Below the pieces are notes generated by a model that saw only the letters and a list, made by a program, of their open reading frames with translations, searched no databases and had not been told where the DNA came from. 64,000 nt of DNA from Mytilisepta virgata. Its lineage: Eukaryota; Mollusca; Bivalvia; Mytilida; Mytilidae. This document shows positions 24,701-36,700 of this stretch, in pieces (the first letter of the stretch is position 1; each line of letters starts with the position of its first letter). The DNA lies in contig CM051514.1 in the NCBI GenBank assembly GCA_028015205.1, positions 34,922,150 through 34,986,149 of the forward strand, written 5' to 3'. Made by a program: the position numbers and the translations under genes.

Positions 24701-27700
24701 GCTACATCCTTAAAATATTACTTAGAATATTGCAGTCGTCAGCATTTGAAACGAACAGAATTTTAACAATGACAGACAGTTTACAGAGCAGTTTGAATGA
24801 CGTAATACATAAAATATTACTTAACTTTTACATTGAAAATTCATTATAACACATACTTGGCAAACACGTGTACTTTAATGCATAAAAAATGTTTAAAATG
24901 TGTTAAAATACTCCCAAGATTTTATCTACCATTTTTCAAAGCATAAAGAAGTTTGTTAATAATATATTTCAGTTTGAGGTTAAAGTTCAATTGTTTCATG
25001 ATGTAAGAATTTTAAAAACTGAACAACAAAAGTACCAGATTTTAAGTGATTTTTTCTGAGTTCATCTTACAGTGGGTGTGATATTTTTCTCAGTTTATAA
25101 AGTATTCACAGTAAATTTAAAATGAAGAACTGCAATAAAGGCAGTGGGCTTTGATTTTTGTTCCATATATATGCATGAACTTTGTGTCAAGAATTATCAA
25201 CGATATCCGTTATTTTGTATTTTATTTAAAAATAAAATTGAATAGTGTCGTGACATACCGTACAATCCTTTGGATACAATCAAATGACGCTATGGTCAAA
25301 CAGTACAGAGATGGAATTTTTACATTTTTAAAACATTTGTTTTAATTTTTGAATGAAAAAGCTGGATTGACTAAATATAAAAAATATAATGGATGACAAT
25401 GATACATCACAGGCAGTAAAGGTATCAGTTGGGTTTTGACCAAATGATCCATTCGGTTGTGCTGTCATCAAAACATCGTCTAATACTGAACTTGGTGTGT
25501 TTATAATCCATTTAAAAATAATCTTAATTTTTTTCACTGAAATTCCAAACTACCCCCATTATTTCCCAAATAATTCTTTCTAATACTAGTAGTACATAAT
25601 TTCTTCTAATAGTACATTTCTATAAGAATTATTTATACCAAAATACATGTTGTATCCATGATGCTAAATAGCATTTATGATGAATCATGAATACCTTTGT
25701 CTATTTCTGTTTTCCAATTAGATTACAATCATCTGTGTGCTATAAATATTATCTTATTTTGCCAAAGTATATTTTTTTCACCATAATTTGTAAATAAAGA
25801 ACACAAAGAGAGTGACTTGTTTATGCACAATACTACAAACTTCATTCTACAAAATAAAATAGATAATGGAAATGGGGAATGTGTCAAAGAGACAACAATC
25901 TGACCAAAGAGCAGAAAACAGCTCAAGGCTACCAATGGATCTTCAATGCAGCAAGATTCCTCACCCAGAGATGGGCTTCAGATGGCCCCTAAACAATAAT
26001 GCATACTAGTTCAGCAAAATGGGTGGCACACTAAACTCCGAAACATACAAATGAACCAATGTTCAATGAACCAAAATAGGCATATTTCTGGATCTGCAGT
26101 CATCTGCAGTCATCTGCCCCTCCCCTGACATGTACAACATTAACATGTAACACCCTCTAATCACTTCTGTCATGGAAGCATACATATGTCAATATTTATG
26201 AAGTTCCTAAGCACATGCAAGCCTTCCTAAACCCAAACCAACTCCATTCCCTCCCCCTTCATCCTCTTTTTGTTCAATTATCTGGACATGACATTGCTGG
26301 TGCCCTATACGTTATGATATACTCTCAAGTTCACTGTTACACCTTGTAGAATTTTTAAAATAACGTCCTCATGAGCTTTTGTGACCCTAAACATTACAAT
26401 TTTATCAAAATAAAAATAATTCATTCATCCAGATCTATTATTTACAAACTGCAATTAAAAACATCAATTTCTGTTAGATATTGCATAGTATATCACTTTT
26501 TTCTGTAGATTTACAACATTTGTTTTCCTTATGTAACTGACCTACATTCCTCCCCAGATAAACAGATGATCTAGTAGTTTAACTATATTATTGGAATTAT
26601 TCCAATATTAACATCAATTCAAGATATAATTTCAACTGTGTCTAGAAACAGTTATACAAATGAGTGGGTTAATGACCTCCTTATAATTATATTAAATTTC
26701 ATTTACTGGTGTCCACTCAAAACTGTTTTTATGTCATTGGTGTAAAGAACCAGTCATATAATACATGTATTTTTGTTGTCTTTAGGAAACTCTGATATAT
26801 TTTTGTTATCTTTAGAAAACTCTAATCTTTTTCCCTAGAGAAAAATGAAATCACTTCAACACATCAAATTTTATTTTTTTTCCACAATTTTATTTAATAT
26901 TCGAATATTTCTCATCATTCTGATATTATACTCCTTTTTAAACTGTGATTGATTAAGGACTATTTATATTTGACATTATTTTAGGTAATAAAAAAAAAGT
27001 GTCACCCAAAATGTTCAAAAACTTTTTTTATATTTTCCATGTTCACTTTAAAATATTACAAAACATTAGGTAAACAGAAACAAAAATATTACCCTGAAAA
27101 ATATTGGGCAGATGAGATGAGTAATTAATATTAACTATTTTTACCTTAGTTTGATCAGTTTCCTGGCAGCAAATGCATCTGATTAAAATGTATATTTGTG
27201 AAAGGGCATGTATGCTTTGGCCTGATATTTGACCCCTTGAATTGCAAAATCAAAAAGTAATGAAAAACTTACTCTTGGCTATCATTAAGTGCTCTTAAAA
27301 TGTTGCATTTTAAGGAACATGATTTATTTTTAACAAACAATTTCTTTAAGAGTGACAATATGCTGACAAATATGGCTAATTGTTTGTTTGTTTGTTTAGT
27401 TGGGGTTTTACATAGTTTTCAACACATTTGGCTATTTCCTGGCAGCCATTTTTTTTTTTTTTTTTTGGTGGAGGAAGCCAGAGTACCCGGATAGAACCAA
27501 TCTCTCCTTGTCAATTAAGATCGGAGTCAAACACACGCTGCCAGTAGGTGAGATTCAAACTCACAACCTCAGTGTTGACAGGCTAGTGATCATTGGTAGT
27601 CATGACAAACTACCTAGACCACTCAGCCACCACGGCCCCCTGGCTAATTGTAAAGAAATGAATGAAAAACACCAAATTTCATATTTGGACCTTTGAATTA

Positions 27701-30700
27701 AAATTTTGATACAAGCAACAGCCTTGCCCAAAAAGAAATTTGTCTTTATGTAAAACAAACATTATATTAAAAAATCTTTTTGGGCAAGTCTGTTGTGCAT
27801 AGTTTTTACCAAAATCAACTGTGAAAACACTCAATTTTCTTCAAATCTTTGATTTAGCTGATGTTCATGATATCACTGTTGCATCAAGGGAAAGAATTTT
27901 GTATAATGATTGATAGATTGGGAAAGTTAGATCATTATAAGATAAAAATGATACAAATTCGAATCTGAAATCTTAATTTTAATTTTTCATGTCAGGTGGG
28001 GCCAAATAATGGCTGAAATCATACCATCTTCTTTATTGAAAATGAACTTAACATACAATTGCTAAAAATATACCATCTTCTTTAGTGAAAATGAAGTTAA
28101 CATAAAATTGCTATGAAACAAGACGCTGTCTGACTGACAGCTAACCACACTTTCTTTCATTACTGTTTGGAGCTGCTCGCCTAACCTCCAAGTCGCCTGT
28201 CCAAGCACCAGGTTGCCCCCTCCACCAGACCATTGGAAAAATCCAATTGATAAAAATAAAAGGAAAAAAAATGCAGATGCCAATGGAGACTACTGGCCTT
28301 AGAAAATTATTTTGTATAGAATATTTTTCATGCTTTAAGACTGTGCAAGACAATAATTGTTTTTCTAACATGATCAATAGACTATCTCTCCTATCTACTA
28401 TATTAATAAGTTCCATGCCAATACACTACAAAACAATCATTAATTCTGGAGAAACCTCATGTATCAAGATCGTTTTCAACAGAAAAAGCCTATCTCATGA
28501 ATTGACTTTTCATGTTAAAAGGAAAAGATTTCTGTTATTAATTAGCCAGAGAGCAAACACAAGTATGGAGATCAGACATATTTGTTACATATATCTGAAT
28601 GATTATGTATATTACAGTTCTACTTTGTTCTATTTGGCTTTCATCATATAGTCCCAAACCTGCTTTAAAGAATTAGGCAACCAGTAGTTTCAAATTTTCA
28701 TATAGATTAAAACTTCATACAGTATATTTGAACTGTTATATATGTATGCCATCAACCCTGATGGATATAATTGTGCATTTATTGAATAAACTTTATATAC
28801 ATATTTATTCCACTCAAGATAGTTCAATTTTCAAATTTTAAGAATATAACACTTGCGGAGAAGTTTGAAAGGTTGAAATTAAACTATCAAGGTAATTGAT
28901 AAGATCAAGATATTATTACAAATTCTGATTTAACCAATAAAAGCCAATAACAGCACATTTTCATTACTAGACGAGATAATTGATGCCTGGACAATGATAA
29001 TGTCTGTTGAGTTTAAATTCTCTTGAATGGTCTACTTAAGTTGCGTAGTTTTCTTACCTGTTCTCCTGTTATATTCCTAATAATTGTTAGATCTTGTTTG
29101 TAGATTGTAATCTGAAAATAAATTGAAAAATGTGAGAATTTCTATTTATATGCTGTTTACTTTAAGTTTAGAAATTAATTATTCCCTACTTACCGAGCTC
29201 GGTATGCATACATATTTTATCATTTTTTGACATTGTTCCTCACAGCAGGTGTGATTTCGAGGTCACTCGTGGCATTTCACCAGAACTGAATGAAAAATGT
29301 TGAGTTCAAACGAAAAACGGAATTCCCTACAAACAATATTAACTGTGCAATCGAGAACTTAGGGCCTTTCCATTTTTTTCACCGGTAAGACATTGACAAT
29401 TTTCATATGTATACCAACTACATAAAATTGACAGCACATCCTATATAATGAAGAATTCCCTTCACCTTTCGGGGGTTTTCTGTTTTATCATTCGGATTGA
29501 AAGATAAATCGGGGTGTTCCTTGTGAGACACCTGCTGTAAAAAATGACAACTTTTGGCGGGATAGTCAACCGCAAGTCAGGAATATCCCCTCAATGATGA
29601 TTTACTGAAATCTTTGCTTTAGAATTTCTGTTTAAATCACAGTACAATTTCTGCATAGATGTGATGGTGTGATTAGGGGATATATATTGTAAATAATTAA
29701 TATTTCAGAGACAATTGTACATGTATAACTGTTTACCTTTTGATTATTCTATACATCTAATCAAGATTAGCCTGTTTCTACATTCTTCTGGAGTAGAATT
29801 TGTAAAACTTTTGAGAAAGATATAGAACATCTTTTGTTTGTGCTTAAATGACATTAAATGTGTTATATCAGGCTGGATGAAAAAAAAACTCCAAAAATCT
29901 TATATCAATTACACTCCAGTTAAATATTCTCCTATACATTTGTCAGTCACACTAATTTGTACTCACCTGTCCTTTCAAAAGTTCTGCTCTAGGTACACCA
30001 ACAACATATTCTGCAACAAAAAACAAATAATCTATACCTGCTTTATTTCATTATAATATAGTATTATTGTATAAGGTTTTTCATATTGGCTTAGTTATTG
30101 GTCCAAGGCAAGCCATATTGGACTGATGTGAAGCCGAAGTCCAATATGGCTAGCCAAGGACCAATAACTATGGAAAATATTGCGTAATTATACCTTTATT
30201 GACTAACCAGTCCAGTACGTCATACTGATTAGTCCAATATGACCCTAAACTAGGCCAATATGGGGATCAAAAATATTTATTTGATACTGAATTTCGATTG
30301 GGTCTCCTTTTCCCATACATCTTCAATCTTCCTTCCGCAGACCACTACAATGCTAATCAGAAAAGTCTTGGGATCCATTGTAACACATACAGGTAAACCC
30401 AGATGGCAAGGAAACAGCTAATATTGGACTGGTCGGAACTGGGCCAATACGGCATATTGGACGGGTATGTGACATATTGGCGGCGTACTTTGACATTTTG
30501 TATTGTATTGATAGGTTTTATAATATTTAGGCTTATATTCTATTATAAGTCAATAATGAGAGGTAAAATAAACTAGAGGCTCTCAAGAGCCTGTGTCGCT
30601 CACCTGTATCTAATGTGATTTTGGAAATCATGTAAAATTATATAATGATTGAGACCAAGATTGGTTTAATTTGACACAGTATTTAAAATTAAAAACAGGT

Positions 30701-33700
30701 CATCTTAGTGTAGTCTTACAATAGTTACTGAAGACATCTTATCATTATTATTTTTGAATATGTGGTCAAGTTGTGACCATTCAGAATTTTTTTTACAATT
30801 TTCTGATAGACTTCTAAACAGTTAACTTCTATGTTCTTTTCTAGCAAAGGCGGTTTGATGGCAGGGTCGGTTCTCTAAAAGAAGACATTTGTATGTATTT
30901 CCCATAGGGTCCTATGTTAAACTAAGTCCCCTGATGGCGGCCATCTTGGATGACGGATAGGCACCAAAGTAACAACACTTGGTAAGCATCTCATAAGGAA
31001 CATTCATGCCAGATTTAGTTTCATTCCATTCAGTGGTTCTCTAAAAGAAGTCATTTGTATGCATTTCCCATAGGGTCCTATGTTAAACTAAGTCCCCCGC
31101 TGGCGGCCATCTTGGATTATGGATCGGCAACAAAGTAACAACACTTGGTCAGCACCTCATAAGGAACATTCATGCCATGTTTGGTTTCATTCCATTCAAT
31201 GGTTCTCTAAAAGAAGTCATTTGTATGCATTTCCCATAGGGTCCTATGTTAAACTAAGTCTCCCTCTGGCGGCCATCTTGGATGATGGATTGGCTACAAA
31301 GTAACAACACTTGGTCAGCACCTTATAAGGGTTCATTCATGCCAGATTTAGTTTCATTCCATTCAGTGGTTCTCTAAAAGAAGTCATTTGTATGCATTTC
31401 CCATAGGGTCCTATGTTAAACTAAGTTCCCCGCTGGCGGCCATCTTGGATGATGGATCGGCTACAAAGTAACAACACTTGATCAGCACCTCATAAGGAAC
31501 ATTCATGCCATGTTTGGTTTCATTCCATTCAGTGGTTCTCTAGAAGAAGTTCAAAATGTAAAATGTTAACGACGACGCCGGACGTTGACGGACGCCAAGT
31601 GATGAGAAAAGCTCACTTGGCCCTTCGGGCCAGGTGAGCTAAAAATAATGGTGCAGATTTTTGATACAGTATCCATGTAACTTGATCAGAACTTGTCAAT
31701 CTAAATGTGAAGGGTACTATGTGTACTCATAGTTCACTCAAAAAAAAGATCTAACTGCTTGTTGACAATAGTCCTGAACACCTATTTGACCAGAATAAAG
31801 AATAATTTGTTTTTCTTTTTTATCTCTGAATCTTCAGTTGGCTCCAGGTTCACTCCAATAAAAAGCTCTGCCAAGCCAATTTAAAACCTTAAGCATTTTG
31901 TTACGTTTTTACCCATTATTGACAAATATGTCACCGTATATAAGTTTTGATAGTGTTTTTATTGGGTGTGCTTGATTTTGACTTTTGGTGTTCATTGTAC
32001 ATTAAATTTATATTCATTATCGTTTCATTTCATATTTCATCTTAATGACATATTTTTGACCTTGACGAATGACATCACATACGCATGTTATATTCACTAT
32101 ATATGCATGAATTTCACATTCATATTTTGGCGCAAATTCATTTTCAGGCTCTCTGCGCAACTTTTATTTTTCATTAACTGCCAGTTAGCCTAAGAGAGCG
32201 GTCTCTCTGAAAAGCAGACCATATTTGCAGGTATTTAATTTTCTAGAACTTTTTCAGTGTTTGATATTTGAAATATTTTCAGGTGTCTTTTTATTTTCGC
32301 AAATAAAAAAAAAATATATTTCACTCCATTTCTGTTTTCATTTGATAATTTTTTTTCAATCCTTACACCAGGTAAGCAAAGACATCTTTTGAAACTAACC
32401 TTGTTCACTGCTTGCATCAAAATTGCCCACAGCAGAAGCATATCCTGAAAAATGAAATAAGTATGAGATATATATTAACTAATTGGCAGCTTGGTTTTAT
32501 TTCATGACATGAGTTGAGAGTAATTTGATTAAACTTACGGGCAACTTAAAATTTTGCTTTTGACATGGACTAATGCAATTGACCAATTTGCAGGGCAACT
32601 AAAATGTTGCTTTTAATGAGAGGTAAGGTGACGTCAAACACTACAAGGCGACTTCTTTGCCTGAATTGCTCTCTAGCACGAGCCCTGTACTTATCCTATC
32701 AACATAGAATTTACCACACTAAAAGAGTAAGGAGCAGCACCGTGTGTAAAACAAAATAGAGTCCTGTGAAATAGTGTCCGCCCCAAGACAGTGATTCACA
32801 GAATTTTAATATTAAATAATGTCCACTAACATGAAATTTTGTCCCTTAATTGGACAGAATTTAACGCAATAGTTATGAAATAGTGTCTTTATACATTGTA
32901 TTAAATAAGTAACATTTAAACTTTTTTAAGTTTCCATCAGTATCCTATATGAAGTCACTGTTTTCAGACTGATGAACTGACAGTGATCCGTTGACCTCCT
33001 GCCTGACTTTTATTGGTAAATAACAAATTCTGTTTCTTTCTCAGTAAGCTGTTCTGCTTGACCCTCATATTTAAACTGTTACCGTCAGCTTCCAGCATTG
33101 GGTAAAAGTTGTTCTTCAGGTCAAACAAAACATCTGTTGTCCTCGAACCCAGTCAATATCTGTATATTGTTCAAGGACTTGAAAAATGGTTCAAACTACC
33201 CAATATCATTTGTTCATTTCAGTTGGAGCAACCAAGGTGCAACTTTTTAAAATTAAACAATTAACCTAGAGATTACACATTGTTAACTTTTACACAAAAA
33301 TGATTTAAAATCATATAAAATTTAAAGTTATATGTTACCTCTGTAGGAATCATCTTCTAACATTCCTCCCTCTTTAGTTGATATTGCCTGATTGCCTTTG
33401 TCTAAGTAAATATTATATATCTGTCCTGAAAGAAAAATATATAAATGTATTAACTTCTTTGGTATGTAAGAAACACAGCAATTATTGTATTCAGACGAAG
33501 ATGCAGTGTCTCAAATTTTAAAATTATTCTCTTTACTGCACTTCTGATAAAAAATTCTTCAATATTCAATTTGACCAAGGATAGAATGGAGCCGGTCTAA
33601 TAAGAAATCTAGGATTTACCCTTGCAGAGAAGATCATCTTGGAAATTAATTTATAGATAAAGTCCCTTTTGTAGCCTGGCAGCCATGATTGTTGGAAGAA

Positions 33701-36700
33701 CAGTACTACAGAGATTTTTTTGTTCAAAGCTTGTCTGAAAAATCATTATATACTTGAAATTATTTGCATCATAAAGTTTTCATTAATATTTTGTTATTAC
33801 AAAAATTACCAGTACTTAATATATTTTTTACTAAGTCCTTACATAGCATACATATAACTAACCTTGCCAATAAAAGGCCCCAGGAGCACCAATCAATAAT
33901 CTGTTTCCATCCTAGGAAATATAAGCAAAATTTGTGATAAAAGTCTCTTTAAATATCATACAAAAATACGGAATTAAATACAAATTTTTATATAATATAG
34001 TCTTTTTTTGAAAACTTAAAGATATTTGGCCTCAAGATAATTGGTTGAATGTTATTACTATATTTTATATACAGGAACTATCTGCAAACCAATGGGTTAA
34101 AAGTATTACATAGGTCTGCAACTAAAAACCCTTTGGCTGCTGAAAAATTATAAAATAAACAGCACCATTTTATTGCAATTTTATGCAATATGAAGAATTT
34201 AGAAATCATAACAGTACCACATGTTTTATTTAAAAAAGTATTTCATGATCTGATAAAAATAACCCTAGAACCTGCTTATCTAATTTCTTACATAAAACCT
34301 GTCCTTTGCATAATTACTGACTTTGATCTATAAACAAATCAGCCTGTAACAACTGTCTAGTTTAGATTAGAGAAAGTTTATTACAAAATTATATAAATAT
34401 GACACAGAACAGAAAGGCTTATCATGTATGTATAAGAATGCATAACATTTAGAATAATTAGAGGAACTCAGCTTATCTCCCTTTACTGAGTTTCGTAAGG
34501 GAAATAATTTTCATTTTGACATTTTGGTCAAGATCAATGACAGATATTATTGTCTTGCAAAGAATTCAACTGTACATGTATTTACCATATTTATGGTATG
34601 TAGAAAGCTTCTGTGAAATATGGTTTCACTGTACATTTACTGCCCTAACTCTGTGAAATATGATTACATGTATTGGATTGTCTATCGTTCTCTTCGTATT
34701 TGTCTCAATATATTATATGGCCATTTGTGATAAGAAGTTCTGTACTATAGGAATTATCCAAGGGGAAAAATATATGTTCATTGCCTGACTGTGAACAATC
34801 TGTGTCCATTTCTATAATGAAAGATCTCCCCGCCTTTGTTAAATAATGTGGTTAGATCTTGCATTTGTTTTATTGTAAAAGGTTCTTTTACACCTGGGAA
34901 AATGTATTCACCCCTCTACTAGGTATTAAAGATGACCTAATATTTGCCTTAAAGTTGTATATTCCCCAGCTGATTAAGTGAAGTATGGTTACACTGTAAA
35001 TGATTGTGTATTGACCTCAGCTAATTACACCTATCACCTGTACTTTGGTTTATCTCTATAATGATAGACAGAAACAATTAACTTTATCTATCTTCTCCTC
35101 AGTCTTACATAGCTTCTTTGTGTTCGTCATTCAGAAAAAACATTATAAGGCCAAGTCATTAATTTACATGTTTACCCTTATTGAAATGTTTCCCCTGGAT
35201 TCTGTGAGTATTTCAGTGTTCTTGTTCTTTTTACTTTTTCATCATTCGTCTCTGTAAACCCTACTACCATCCCCTCCCCCACTTTGGTATTCTTTGTGTG
35301 CTATATTAATGCTAATTCTAAATAAGGTAAAAACTTTTGGTAATCCTTGGGCATTTTGAAAATATGTAAGGCTTGACTTCTGGAAGAAAATATTTGGATG
35401 GATGAATTATTGTTAAACGTCCAGTGGCAACCATTAGGAAAATATCAGGACGATAACATGTTGATATTATATACATTGTATATATATTATTTTACCCTGC
35501 TTTGTACAAGACCGACACACTGAGCCAGATTTTTAATGTGCTAGCTCATGAGGTAACCGGCAGCAGAAAGACATATCACCCCAGCCGGACACATTATAGT
35601 GACTCCGAGCCAACCGTCCTTTGCTCTTACTCCTAGATGACCTTTGCTCTTACTCCTAGATGACCTTGCTCTTACTCCTAGATGACACATGCTTGGCGGA
35701 GAAAAAAAATGTTTGGAAAAATTACAAAATCAAAATTGAAATCAAAAGCATTGAATGGCAAAAGTTTCAGTGCTCTGTAATTATGCAAAGGACAAGTTAA
35801 ATGTCAATAGTGTTACATTAAAGTCAAGAGCCTGAATATCAGTAATCACCCACTATAGAAATAAATGGTATGTTTTCATTATTGCAAAACTGTGAAGGGA
35901 TGAGTTTTACAATAATTAAAGCCTGAACTCTGGTCGTTTAGTAGTTACAAAAATACACCAATCACATTAATTAATCTTGCTATTTTTATCTGTTTGCAAT
36001 AATAAAAGCATTCAAAAATTTCTGACTTCATAGTATTTAAAATGAAAATGTGAAAATATAATTACGAAAATATGTGCATTTAATTGAAAAATTACATGAA
36101 CACCCTAAAACTAAATAAATTATCAGTAATTAAATGATAAAAGGTTTTTTTTTGATAAATAATAATAAAATTAATATTAAAACACCATATACCAAATAAA
36201 AAAAAATGAATTGGTGAAAAATAACTCACATCTGCCATTGTAGCACTGAATCCTGCCTGACAGAACCCTTGTCTATGAAAACCCCAATTAGCTGAAACAA
36301 AGAAGGAGCATACGGTCTAGTCTAAAATTCTATCTATGGATATATAATATAGTGACAACATACAAACCAGAAAGTGCATTCTCTTCATTCGGAAGTAAAA
36401 GAGATCCAGTGGCTTGGGTTTCATAAAACATCTCAATTTGAGAATTTCTTCAGCCTATCCTCAATTCACAAACTGACCAAAAAGCTTGTATTGAGGTAAA
36501 ACTCAGCAGTCTGAGGAAAATCTCAGTTTGAGAATTTTATGAAACAGACCTGACAAGATGTTGAAACAAATTGTTTATGTATTAAAAATTCTGGGATAAA
36601 AAATTCAAACAAAGTGAGGAGGAGTGTAGAATTTCAGGTACATATACAAAATGCAGTGGAGTGTAAGGAGCTAAAATTTTCCTTGGTGAAAGATAAGTTT

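Larger units (their letters stand above)
24245..29057 (-). other. Integrin intron 10
   Basis: A 4.8-kb intron with poly-G and poly-C runs (24475-24505, 24663-24673), the dispersed repeat at 25851-26045 and the SINE at 27373-27651. The open frame on the minus strand at 25328-25537 has no recognised similarity and no phase that could join exons 10 and 11. Confidence 0.6.
30011..32399 (-). other. Integrin intron 8
   Basis: Contains the foldback/CCAATATGG-rich block at 30075-30520 and the hairpin-terminated element at 30573-31641. Bases 31642-32399 show nothing recognised. Confidence 0.6.

Noticed and set aside
25328..25537. Minus-strand open frame in intron 10 containing [17 protein letters not shown] as an extra exon
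   Set aside because: Exons 10 and 11 already join in phase 0 across a conserved motif (TGEQ/VGAYFG), leaving no place for it, and no family was recognised.
27384..27640. A functional tRNA-Leu/Ser gene on the minus strand
   Set aside because: A and B boxes are present, but the sequence continues into a SINE core and A/CAAA tail with target-site duplications, so it is a SINE head.
27400..27696. Plus-strand open frame through the poly-T run
   Set aside because: It is an antisense reading of the SINE.
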